The notes below the pieces were generated by a model. It ran no database searches. It saw nothing but the letters and a program-made list of their open reading frames with translations, and was not told where the DNA came from. 64,000 nucleotides of DNA from Paenibacillus sp. GTDB lineage: Bacteria > Bacillota > Bacilli > Paenibacillales > Paenibacillaceae. The stretch lies in the NCBI GenBank assembly GCA_023512345.1, contig JAILZT010000005.1, forward strand, positions 248,001 to 312,000, read 5' to 3'. This document shows, piece after piece, positions 36,602-44,349 of this stretch; the first letter of the stretch is position 1; each line of letters opens with the position of its first letter. The position numbers were made by a program, and so were the translations under genes.

Positions 36602-37036
36602 TTGAAAAAGATGAATTATATATTAATTTTCTTATTAGGTATTTCACTGGTGTTATCTGGATGTTCAAATACAAATTTAGATAACTCAAACGATACTGTA
36701 AAAGAGGAAACTTCACATTCAAACAATGAATCAGTTTCAACAGGCTTACAAGGTAACGTAGATGTAAAAGTAGAAGGTACAGAAACGATAGTTTTTTACA
36801 CATTTAAAAACAAAAGCAAAGAAACGATAACAGTCATTGGTGGAGCAAGATACAAATTACTCAAAGATAATAAATTAATTGAAAAAGGTGGAGTTCCCAT
36901 TAAGGACTATCTTGATTTAGAACCTGAAGATGAGTACAACGATAAAAAGACATTCAACAATTTAAAGTCAGGTTCATATTCAATAAAAGTAGAATGGAAT
37001 GAGACAGTTGTTACTTATGATTTCACATTGAACTAA
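36602..37036 (+). CDS. Lipoprotein with BsuPI-like beta-sandwich
   Basis: 144 residues from TTG 36602 (GAGGTG 10 nt upstream); lipobox LVLSGC (Cys21). A Ser/Asn/Glu-rich linker follows, then one Ig-like domain with ETIVFYTFKNKSKETITVIGG and the end KSGSYSIKVEWNETVVTYDFTL, resembling intracellular proteinase inhibitor BsuPI domains. Anchored outside the membrane. Followed by a terminator. Confidence 0.7.
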   Translation: MKKMNYILIFLLGISLVLSGCSNTNLDNSNDTVKEETSHSNNESVSTGLQGNVDVKVEGTETIVFYTFKNKSKETITVIGGARYKLLKDNKLIEKGGVPIKDYLDLEPEDEYNDKKTFNNLKSGSYSIKVEWNETVVTYDFTLN

Positions 37037-37037
37037 A

Positions 37038-37078
37038 AAAAGGAGCATCATGCAATTAAATGCATCATGCTCCCTTTT
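37038..37078 (+). terminator. Terminator after lipoprotein gene
   Basis: GGAGCATCATGCA (37042-37054) pairs with TGCATCATGCTCC (37061-37073), one mismatch, then CTTTT. Confidence 0.75.
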
Positions 37079-37107
37079 ACGTTTTATTCGGGTCTGTGTA
37101 TTAATTA

Positions 37108-37133
37108 AATTCACCGACCTGCCATCAATGACC
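37108..37133. other. Partial att-core copy 4
   Basis: AATTCACCGACCTGCCATCA (37108-37127) matches the flank-plus-core of copies 2 and 3 for about 25 bp, then diverges; no yyaL sequence follows. May mark the distal end of the accreted region. Confidence 0.5.
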
Positions 37134-37139
37134 ATGCGT

Positions 37140-37298
37140 TCAAATTCCTTCTCCAATTAATGTAATTGTGTCAGCAGTTCCTATCGGATATATGACTGTC
37201 TCTTTATTAATGTCCTTCCCGATTACTTTGGCACCTTCGTCTACTAGTTGCTGTATAGAAGCCCTACGACTCCCTCTCAATACCTGTTCTTTATTCAA
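37140..37298 (-). pseudogene. C-terminal fragment of an unknown protein
   Basis: Frame from TTG 37298 to TGA encodes LNKEQVLRGSRRASIQQLV to DTITLIGEGI (52 aa). It has no ribosome binding site and a stop just upstream. Composition is that of a normal folded protein, so it is probably the surviving 3' end of a larger gene. Family not recognised. Confidence 0.4.
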
Positions 37299-37377
37299 AA
37301 AAATGATTGCTGAAAGAAAATATACTCATCTGTTCTGAAACATAGTGCTAGACATATCAACTAAATCGCTTTCTTCA

Positions 37378-37947
37378 TCAGTTTACATAGTCTTCTTTTA
37401 AAATACTGTATATTTCTAAATCGACAATTCCTTTACCTGCCCATAGTGTTGCTTGTCTCAATGTTCCTTCTTTGATGAAGCCATTTTTCAACACTACCTT
37501 CTTTGAAGTCTCATTTAGAGGCATCACTTCAGCTTGAATTCTGTTGACGTTAACACCCACAAACAAAAAATCGATTAATATTTTTACCGCTTCGGTAGCG
37601 ATTCCATTTCCCCAATGTGATTCCGACAAAAAGTAACCAATCGTCACTGCGTTCACCTTTTGATTAAAGTCGACAGCTTCAATAATTCCAAGTAACCGAT
37701 CGGGTTTAGGATTAGCGAATATTCCCCACTTAACCCTTGACCTTTTATTATAATCTCTCTCAAAATGGCCAATCATATTTTTTACCGTTTCTTTATTGTG
37801 TTTGGGTATTATGCCACAGTATTCAAATACTTTGTCATTGTTATAGATTTCAAAAACTTCATCAAGATGATGATCTTCAATCTTCTTCAATATTAAATCT
37901 TCTGATCTTAGGTTAGGAAACTGCTCAAAAACTGCTTCAATGTTCAT
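37378..37947 (-). CDS. GNAT acetyltransferase (RimJ/RimL type)
   Basis: 189 residues from ATG 37947 (GGAG 10 nt upstream; 26 upstream codons rejected). Acetyl-CoA loop in FLSESHWGNGIATEAVKIL and the conserved QAEVMPLNETSKKVVLKNGFIKEGTL. Probably acetylates a protein N-terminus or small molecule. Together with those at 56302 and 63723 it is one of three unrelated-looking GNAT genes in the right half. Confidence 0.9.
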   Translation of the reverse strand: MNIEAVFEQFPNLRSEDLILKKIEDHHLDEVFEIYNNDKVFEYCGIIPKHNKETVKNMIGHFERDYNKRSRVKWGIFANPKPDRLLGIIEAVDFNQKVNAVTIGYFLSESHWGNGIATEAVKILIDFLFVGVNVNRIQAEVMPLNETSKKVVLKNGFIKEGTLRQATLWAGKGIVDLEIYSILKEDYVN

Positions 37948-38203
37948 TCCATCACCGCTCCATATTTTTCTTTTTGGAATATCTCTAAACTCCATCTCTA
38001 TTGTAATCTTCAAGTGAAGATACATCTTCTAACTTGTTGCTAAAGTATGATGAAATATTGCTATTTTCATTTATCAGTCGATTGGGCATTTGGTTCTAAG
38101 AGATCGAATCCTCCATGATGTCAAAAAAATCCTCATCTGCAGTGCAAAATTAATTTTCTTACATATTATAAGATAAAACCCGCGATGAAAGGAAATTTAA
38201 TAC

Positions 38204-38923
38204 ATGGAATATTTCGACATGCTGGCCAAATTAGGTATTGGTAATGCTCATCCTGGAGGGTTCTCTGCAACCTTAAAGCAATTTGAACAATATCCCCTGC
38301 CCACTAGCTCCCGGATTCTTGAAGTGGGTTGTGGCACAGGCCGGACGTCTTGTTATTTATCTTCTCAGGGACATGATGTAGTAGGTATAGATATTCGTCC
38401 AGATATGATAGCAAAAGCAAAGAAGCGGGCTGAAAATGAGAATGCAACGGTAATATTCTTGGAAGGAGATGCAACTTCACTTCCATTTCCTGACGAATCA
38501 TTTGATGTGATTCTTGTCGAGTCTGTATCTATTTTCACCGATACGGGGAAAGCATTATCGGAATACTACAGGGTTCTGCGGTCTGGAGGACAACTTTTTG
38601 ACAGAGAAATGATCCAACGAAAACCCATGTCTACAGAAATCAATCAAGAAATCACCAAATTTTATCACGTTGAGAAGCTATGGGACATTAAGGACTGGTC
38701 AGCCTTAGTAAAAACCATTGGATTTATTCGTTCACAGATTGAGGGTCCCTTCATGTTTCCTAAATCAAGTGAGGATCTTTTTGAGCATCCAGACTATTAT
38801 CAACAAATTGATGTAGGTTCCTTTCTTGACCTCTCCATTTGGGAAGTAATAAGTAAGTACAACAGTATAATGGACAGTTATGAAGAATACATCGGATATA
38901 TTCTTGTGATTGGAACTAAATAA
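38204..38923 (+). CDS. Class I SAM-dependent methyltransferase
   Basis: 239 residues, AAAGGA 10-11 nt before the ATG. Motif I ILEVGCGTGRTSCYL (about 42-56), acidic D in VVGIDIRPDMIAKAK, and LPFPDESFDVILVES as motif IV. Cytoplasmic; substrate unknown. AT-rich promoter with a TATTATAAG run at about 38165-38173. Followed by a terminator hairpin that recurs at 56072-56114. Confidence 0.9.
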   Translation: MEYFDMLAKLGIGNAHPGGFSATLKQFEQYPLPTSSRILEVGCGTGRTSCYLSSQGHDVVGIDIRPDMIAKAKKRAENENATVIFLEGDATSLPFPDESFDVILVESVSIFTDTGKALSEYYRVLRSGGQLFDREMIQRKPMSTEINQEITKFYHVEKLWDIKDWSALVKTIGFIRSQIEGPFMFPKSSEDLFEHPDYYQQIDVGSFLDLSIWEVISKYNSIMDSYEEYIGYILVIGTK

Positions 38924-38936
38924 ACCATATAAAAAA

Positions 38937-38975
38937 AGAACAAAAGCCTAGCAGTATAGGCTCTTGTTCTTGCTT
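38937..38975 (+). terminator. Terminator after methyltransferase gene
   Basis: AAGAACAAAAGCCT (38937-38950) pairs with AGGCTCTTGTTCTT (38958-38971) with one mismatch. Nearly the same hairpin lies beside the second yjcZ gene. Confidence 0.75.
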
Positions 38976-38999
38976 AATACGCTTTATATGGTCTTGTTA

Positions 39000-39101
39000 T
39001 TAAACAAAGAAACCAGCAGATAAAATGATTACCAACAAAATATAAAGAACCAAAATTGTAGTTGTAGAAGTAAATCCGTGACCAACTTCAGGACATCCCA
39101 T
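39000..39101 (-). CDS. YjcZ-family spore miniprotein, copy 1
   Basis: 33 residues: MGCPEVGHGFTSTTTI, then a hydrophobic helix ending SAGFFV. This is the YjcZ/SscA type of tiny sporulation proteins (a polar Gly-rich head with a single helix). AAGGAGGGG lies 6 nt before the ATG. A very similar gene occurs at 56130-56231 with a matching terminator and upstream region. Too short for ordinary gene finding. Confidence 0.85.
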   Translation of the reverse strand: MGCPEVGHGFTSTTTILVLYILLVIILSAGFFV

Positions 39102-39192
39102 TGATTTCCCCTCCTTATTGATTTCTATGACATGATATGCGCCGTCTGATCTGAACGTATGGACTATAACCTAAGTACATGGAGGAATATGA

Positions 39193-40116
39193 ATGTCTGA
39201 TATTACTGCTGGATATATACACAATAATGAGGCCACTCACCAATACTTTTACGCTAATGATCCTGTACTGCTTGATGCTCCTATCTATATATATTATGAA
39301 TCCAATAATCCGCAATATAGACAAAAGATTTACTTTGGGACTCCACGCCAATATTTAAACCAAATATACCGAGACCGAGGGTATGGTAACTTGACTCAAT
39401 CGAGAAACATTACTTTGTTGGATATTAAGCATGCCGATGTAAATGGGGACGGAACGATTGATAACATATATTTATTTGGAAATAAACCAGAAGGAACTGG
39501 AGAGTTTGCTGATCAGATCACACTTGTGATCCAAGATGGACTTTCTAACAAAACTACAACGGTAAATCTTCAATACAATGCTGGATATAACGCTAGACTT
39601 TTTCTGGGGGATTTTTCTAAGGATAGCGTAGCGGATATTTTAATAAGTATTGATACTGGAGGAAGCGGCGGATATGGCATATTCTATGTGTATTCCTTTA
39701 AGGATAACAATCTTCAAGAAATGTTTAATGTTGAAAAATACAACACTGAATATAAATTCATTGTAAACTATGAGGATTTTTATAAAGTAAGCATAGGGAA
39801 TCCCCAACTTAACGTGCTATTCACAATTGACATTAGCAACAAGGGCGGAGAGTACTTATCACAATACTACAACGAAGATGGCAAACTAAAACAACCCGTA
39901 AAAGGAGAGGTTCTTGCCTTAGCTGCCTTATATCCCATTGTCACAAACGAAAAAAGCAATAGTTATGATTTACTTGCTATTCAACGAATTATCGGCACTA
40001 CTAATTCGGATACATTAGGGTACGTAGAAAACCTTTTGACATGGGATGGTACTAAATTTATTTCATCAAGATTGTCAGTAGCCATACTTGGTACTAATTT
40101 AATTGCTCATTACTGA
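39193..40116 (+). CDS. VCBS/FG-GAP-like repeat protein
   Basis: 307 residues without signal peptide; GGAGG 7 nt before the ATG. LLDIKHADVNGDGTIDNIYLFG (calcium-binding-like DxNGDG loop) and GDFSKDSVADILISIDTGGSGG are typical beta-propeller repeat signatures. Related Bacillales proteins are often expressed in sporulation, and the neighbouring yjcZ gene is divergent from this one, so they may share a sporulation-time control region (inference). Confidence 0.7.
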   Translation: MSDITAGYIHNNEATHQYFYANDPVLLDAPIYIYYESNNPQYRQKIYFGTPRQYLNQIYRDRGYGNLTQSRNITLLDIKHADVNGDGTIDNIYLFGNKPEGTGEFADQITLVIQDGLSNKTTTVNLQYNAGYNARLFLGDFSKDSVADILISIDTGGSGGYGIFYVYSFKDNNLQEMFNVEKYNTEYKFIVNYEDFYKVSIGNPQLNVLFTIDISNKGGEYLSQYYNEDGKLKQPVKGEVLALAALYPIVTNEKSNSYDLLAIQRIIGTTNSDTLGYVENLLTWDGTKFISSRLSVAILGTNLIAHY

Positions 40117-40129
40117 TCAATTTTTGATC

Positions 40130-40163
40130 ATAGAGGCAACCTCCTCGATTGGATTGCCTCTAT
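40130..40163 (+). terminator. Hairpin after VCBS-like gene
   Basis: ATAGAGGCAA (40130-40139) pairs exactly with TTGCCTCTAT (40154-40163). The T tract is poor on the plus strand. Confidence 0.55.
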
Positions 40164-40247
40164 GTTCTCATGAATGAACGTGCGGGTGAAACGAGGGTTA
40201 GATTTGATGTTTACTGCCTTAATAGTTTGAAAGTTGCCCCAGACATA

Positions 40248-40817
40248 TTAATAATCTAGGAGACGCCCATTATCATTCCATTGACCGTACATTTTGTTTT
40301 CTCTAGTTTTTGTTATGAATTTGTCTAATCTGCTCCTAAACAATTCTGGCTGATTCTTATTGCTTTGTATCGTGTCGATCCGAACTCTTTTATAAAGTTC
40401 TGGAAATGCCATGAAATTATCGTATACATGCTTTTCCTCTTTTAGCCTTTGCTCTATATCTTCATCTATTCCAAAAAAATTGAGATCCATTTCAGGAAGA
40501 ACCCTCCTTCCTTCATCTCTCATTAACCCCATTTTTTCAAGGCGGCGAACACGTTCTTTATTTAATTCAGTCCATGAACTTTTTTCACTTCTAGGAGACA
40601 GCCTCTGAGCCAGCTCCGTTTCAGAAATTTTCTTTTTAACTCCATCGATCCATCCAAAGCACAAAGCTTCCTCAACCGCGTCCAAATATAACAACACATT
40701 AGGGGTGGGCGTCATACTAACCAAGACCCAGCAAGACCTTTTAGCCTTTCCGTTTTCCTGCAGCCAAACCCTCAGATCTTCTCTTGATTTTGCTGGAATA
40801 AGATTTTCAATTTCCAT
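40248..40817 (-). CDS. YdeI/OmpD-associated family protein
   Basis: 189 residues. Family marks: FPAKSRxxxRxWL-like start (IPAKSREDLRVWLQENG), YLDAVEEALCFGWIDG, RLSPRSEKSSWTELNKERVRRLEKMGLM, and the C-terminal RIDTIQSNKNQPELFRSRLDK. Members are linked to bacteriocin protection or stress, but their biochemistry is unknown. Stands in an AT-rich accessory stretch with a VOC-type gene upstream. Confidence 0.88.
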   Translation of the reverse strand: MEIENLIPAKSREDLRVWLQENGKAKRSCWVLVSMTPTPNVLLYLDAVEEALCFGWIDGVKKKISETELAQRLSPRSEKSSWTELNKERVRRLEKMGLMRDEGRRVLPEMDLNFFGIDEDIEQRLKEEKHVYDNFMAFPELYKRVRIDTIQSNKNQPELFRSRLDKFITKTRENKMYGQWNDNGRLLDY

Positions 40818-40847
40818 AGAAAATCACTTTATCCTTTTTAGATTGAG

Positions 40848-41312
40848 TTATTGTTTATTCGAAATAACTTGATCTAGAAACTTATCTGCGTCGCTATTGA
40901 ATTTCCACGAAACTCCGAACTTATCAACCAGCATTCCAAAGCATGAAGACCAGGGAGTATTGGATAGAGGCATCATAACATGTCCACCAACAGACAGTTT
41001 ATTAAAATATTCCTCCAGTTTTTGTTTATCATCGATGACTAAACTAATCAGTGCATTATTTCCTTTCACCAACCCACCTGTTACCCTCTTCATTGAAGGT
41101 AAAATATCCGACATCATTATTTTTCCACCTGCGAATTCTATTGAAGACTCCATGATCATATTTAACTCATTTTCTGGCAGTGGATAGTTTGGATCTTGTG
41201 GAATATCCTTAAATTTAGCTTTTTTCACTTCATTTGCATGTAAAGCCTCCGAATAAAATTCAATCGCTTGTTCTGCAAATCCAGCAAAGTTTAAATATGC
41301 AATAGCTGACAT
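40848..41312 (-). CDS. VOC-superfamily protein, PhnB-like
   Basis: 154 residues: MSAIAYLNFAGFAEQAIEFY start, ALISLVIDDKQKLEEYFNKLSVGGHVMMPL and SCFGMLVDKFGVSWKFN, matching the PhnB/3-demethylubiquinone-like glyoxalase fold. Divergent from a WYL-domain regulator 100 nt away, which may control it together with the downstream YdeI-like gene (inference). Confidence 0.88.
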   Translation of the reverse strand: MSAIAYLNFAGFAEQAIEFYSEALHANEVKKAKFKDIPQDPNYPLPENELNMIMESSIEFAGGKIMMSDILPSMKRVTGGLVKGNNALISLVIDDKQKLEEYFNKLSVGGHVMMPLSNTPWSSCFGMLVDKFGVSWKFNSDADKFLDQVISNKQ

Positions 41313-41411
41313 AAAGATTACCTCCCTCTTGTTATAGATGTAGTATAATCTACGAAAGGTGACTGCTGTATGTCACCTTTTAATCTAGAGCACAAAAAGT
41401 GAGGCATAACT

Positions 41412-42323
41412 ATGGAAAAGGTTGAGAGATTAATATCCATAATCATGATATTGCTGAAAAAAGATGTTGTTCCAGCAAACGAATTCGCACAATTGTTTAA
41501 CGTTTCCAAAAGAACTATTCTACGTGATATGGAAACACTAGGCTTATCAAACATCCCAATCTATTCTATCTATGGGGTCAATGGAGGCTACGGCATTATG
41601 GATGAATACAAGATTGATAAACGTCTTTTAAGCAGCTCCGACTTAGAGAATATATTGACTGCGTTGAACGGTTTGGAACAAATTCTAATCAGCGAAGAAG
41701 TGGATGTGACTATAAAAAAAATAGAAGGAATGGTTAGCCCATTGTCTCTGAAGAGTTCAATTCAACTCTCCTTTTATGATTGGGAGGGTCGGTCTGAGAT
41801 TCTTCAAACCTTGAAAACGGTACAAGAATCAATATTAATGAGAAGATTAGTTTCATTTGATTATATAGATAAAAATGGCACAACATCGAACAGAATTGTC
41901 GAGCCATATCAGCTGCATTTTAGTGAAATGAGTTGGTACCTGAAAGGATTCTGTTTACAGCGTAAGGGAAATAGAACGTTTAAATTATCTCGGATCGATA
42001 ATCTTATTGTGGATGAAAAAACATTTAACCCTAGAGAATTTTTATTAGAACAAGAACGCGAAGCAAATTATCAACCGCAACTTGTCGCTATTAATGCATT
42101 AATTTCGCCGAGTATAAAAGATCATTTCATTGAAAGGTACGGTCGAAAGAGTATTGAACACTATAGCTCTGAATATTTATTAGCAACAATTCATGTCCCT
42201 CAAAACAGTTTGGGATTTCAATTTTTAGCAAGTTTCGGGACAAATCTAAAAATCATAAAGCCCAAAACATATGTTGAAGACTTTCGAAATTATCTAAATA
42301 AAATGGTGGAGAAATACTCTTGA
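41412..42323 (+). CDS. HTH-WYL transcriptional regulator (YafY/DeoR-like)
   Basis: 303 residues, GAGG 7 nt before the ATG. N-terminal HTH: IIMILLKKDVVPANEFAQLF and VSKRTILRDMETL; WYL domain at about 135-230 with VEPYQLHFSEMSWYLKGFCLQR and FKLSRIDNL. WYL domains bind ligands or nucleic acid. Likely regulates the divergent VOC-YdeI genes. Confidence 0.92.
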   Translation: MEKVERLISIIMILLKKDVVPANEFAQLFNVSKRTILRDMETLGLSNIPIYSIYGVNGGYGIMDEYKIDKRLLSSSDLENILTALNGLEQILISEEVDVTIKKIEGMVSPLSLKSSIQLSFYDWEGRSEILQTLKTVQESILMRRLVSFDYIDKNGTTSNRIVEPYQLHFSEMSWYLKGFCLQRKGNRTFKLSRIDNLIVDEKTFNPREFLLEQEREANYQPQLVAINALISPSIKDHFIERYGRKSIEHYSSEYLLATIHVPQNSLGFQFLASFGTNLKIIKPKTYVEDFRNYLNKMVEKYS

Positions 42324-42378
42324 AAAGAGCTTTGAAATCAAACAGTCTTTACGAGTAGATTAGAAGACTGCCGATATT

Positions 42379-42404
42379 GAACTCTCTTGCCTCGTTAGCT
42401 TAAT
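42379..42404. repeat. Short interspersed repeat (CTCGTTAGCTTAAT)
   Basis: AACTCTCTTGCCTCGTTAGC followed by TTAAT, overlapping the stop of the DUF3953 gene: the same gene-3'-end placement as in the 30-36 kb array. Confidence 0.7.
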
Positions 42405-42631
42405 AATAAATCCTGAATAGATACAAAAAAAACAAATAAAGAAATAAAAATACTCAGATACCAGAATCCTTTTCTGCCTTTCTTAAGTTCTTCTAATCCC
42501 ATTACCAATATCATTACTCCTAAGCAAAGCATCGTATATGGCGCCAAATCAGATGTTTTAGTAATTAAACTATAAGTTGATGTAGCAATAACTATTATAG
42601 CTAAAATCATTTTACTAATTTTAAGAAACAT
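42395..42631 (-). CDS. DUF3953-like small membrane protein
   Basis: 78 residues, three hydrophobic helices: ILAIIVIATSTYSLI, YTMLCLGVMILVMGLEELK, FWYLSIFISLFVFFV. The centre fits DUF3953 (PYxML.LG...LVMGLEE.K). AGGAGG precedes the ATG. It bears a cassette-border repeat at its 3' end, so is probably another mobile cassette gene. Confidence 0.8.
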   Translation of the reverse strand: MFLKISKMILAIIVIATSTYSLITKTSDLAPYTMLCLGVMILVMGLEELKKGRKGFWYLSIFISLFVFFVSIQDLLLS

Positions 42632-42730
42632 AATTCTCCTCCTGCAAAATTAATTTTTCTACCATTATATAATCTGAGATATCTTTTCAAAAATTGGGCT
42701 CTGTTACGTTACATTTACCGTCAAAAAGGG

Positions 42731-42760
42731 TTGTTTTCCTTAATTATCCTGTTATATACT
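42731..42760 (+). promoter_or_regulatory. Sigma-A-type promoter
   Basis: TTGTTT (42731-42736), 18 bp, TATACT (42755-42760), 60 nt before the lipoprotein ATG. Confidence 0.6.
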
Positions 42761-42821
42761 GGGTATGATTCTGTGTGAGGTTTGTCACAACAAAAGACCA
42801 TTACAGAAACGGAGTGAAAAC

Positions 42822-43280
42822 ATGATTCATAATCACTGGAAAATCGGTAAGCTGGTTCTTATAACGACTGCGCTGGCCTGGGTACTGGGAGCGTGCTCTG
42901 CCAAGGATTCAGCCACATCAGAAGAACCGAAGAATATCTCAGCGGCCGTACAGGTTGAGGAGACAGGGAGACCGGAATACTTGCCGAAGGACTTTCCACT
43001 CCCGGATGATGTTGAAATAACCACTTCCCATTCTGAGCAAAACGACGGAAAAAAATCGGTTCTATTAGTTTTTAAATCCCAAGAAAAGCTTGATAAGCTG
43101 GCAGAAACTTATAAACAGTTTTTCCAGGATCAAGGGCTCACGGACACAGCGGAAACCATTGACGAGAAAAACCTCATTATTCAAGGAGATACCAAGTCTG
43201 AAAGCTGGTCACTAATCGGTGGTGCTTTATCCACGCAGGAAGACACTGTGGAGCTGACTTTAAACTGGTCTGAGTTGTAA
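42822..43280 (+). CDS. Lipoprotein, hypothetical
   Basis: 152 residues from ATG 42822 (GGAG 7-8 nt upstream; 19 upstream codons rejected). Lipobox WVLGAC (Cys25). The mature part has YLPKDFPLPDDVEITTSHSE and LDKLAETYKQFFQDQGLTDT, a small alpha/beta domain seen in several Bacillales lipoproteins. Function unknown. Followed by a bidirectional terminator. Confidence 0.75.
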   Translation: MIHNHWKIGKLVLITTALAWVLGACSAKDSATSEEPKNISAAVQVEETGRPEYLPKDFPLPDDVEITTSHSEQNDGKKSVLLVFKSQEKLDKLAETYKQFFQDQGLTDTAETIDEKNLIIQGDTKSESWSLIGGALSTQEDTVELTLNWSEL

Positions 43281-43365
43281 TTTATTGCACACTATTAGAA
43301 TGCGGTCTTGACAAAGAGCTTAGTTCACAACGTGTGGTTTTTTAGAATAATACTGCTATCTAACC

Positions 43366-43412
43366 AAAAAACAAGCCATCCCTTCACATTACTTACAGGG
43401 ATGGCTTTTAGC
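43366..43412. terminator. Bidirectional terminator
   Basis: AAGCCATCCC (43373-43382) pairs with GGGATGGCTT (43398-43407), with T-rich tails on both strands, between the lipoprotein and amidohydrolase genes. Confidence 0.8.
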
Positions 43413-43473
43413 TTTTCACTTATTCTTAATTAACTTACGCTTCACTACACTCCGACTGTGACGTCCCCTATTA

Positions 43474-44349
43474 TTAGAGCGCCGCAATCCGCTGCTGAAT
43501 ACGCGGAAACAGCCCAAAGGCATTCTCGTAAAACACCTTCTCGTGATGCTGCTCAGGTACGAGCCGGCGGACGAATTCGGCGTACAGGTCAATTGGGGCA
43601 AGCGGCCAATCGGTTCCGAACAACATTTTCTCGTAATGATCGGAGTATACGAGCGCCCTTCGAAAATGATCCATAAACAAGGGTTCGTTCATGAACCTTT
43701 CAAAATGGGGGCGATCGCCGACGACAAGACCGGACAAGTCAGCATAGACGTTCGGATTCTTGGCCACTACTTCTGCAGCGTCCATCACCCAGGGATCGCC
43801 CAGATGGCAGATCATAAAGTTCACGCCGCGCTGCTGAAAGGCTAATTCATCCACGGTAAGAGGATGCGAATACTTAAGCAATCCATTCATCGAGTAAGTA
43901 TCGCCAGTATGAATAACTACGGGCATGTCGTACTTGGCAGCCAGCTCATAGATTGGTGTATAGATTTTGTCATAGACGTAATGATGATAATACCCAGCAT
44001 ACAACTTAATTCCCGCTACCGAGGGATCATGCAGCCGCGCTTCAATTCGGTCAAGCTCCTCCTGAGCGTGATCCCCTGTGAGTATGTTCGGATTAATGCC
44101 AACGCATTCCATTAAAAACGGCGGAACACTGTCTTCCAAGTCAAGTCCCATCGGATTGGGTGAAGTAGAGTCGGGAAAGGCTCCCTTCGTCTGCTCCGTG
44201 ACCCCCATACCGATGCCGAGAACAACGTCGTTCTTGTCAAACTCAACCTTGAGGCCAGCTGCTGTGTAATCTACTGAGGACAGATCCCTCGCTGTTTGAT
44301 GAAAGCTGTCGATGTCCGACAGATGAATGTGAATGTCAATGATCGGCAT
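43474..44349 (-). CDS. Amidohydrolase (amidohydrolase_2 / TIM-barrel metal hydrolase)
   Basis: 291 residues from ATG 44349 (AAAAGGAG ribosome binding site). Metal-site motifs in order: DIHIHLSD at the N-terminus, VVIHTGDTYS, FMICHLGDPW, MLFGTDWPL. Fits the ACMSD/amidohydrolase_2 group (decarboxylases and lactonases). It overlaps the large upstream gene by 14 nt, so the two form one operon. Substrate unknown. Confidence 0.88.
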   Translation of the reverse strand: MPIIDIHIHLSDIDSFHQTARDLSSVDYTAAGLKVEFDKNDVVLGIGMGVTEQTKGAFPDSTSPNPMGLDLEDSVPPFLMECVGINPNILTGDHAQEELDRIEARLHDPSVAGIKLYAGYYHHYVYDKIYTPIYELAAKYDMPVVIHTGDTYSMNGLLKYSHPLTVDELAFQQRGVNFMICHLGDPWVMDAAEVVAKNPNVYADLSGLVVGDRPHFERFMNEPLFMDHFRRALVYSDHYEKMLFGTDWPLAPIDLYAEFVRRLVPEQHHEKVFYENAFGLFPRIQQRIAAL

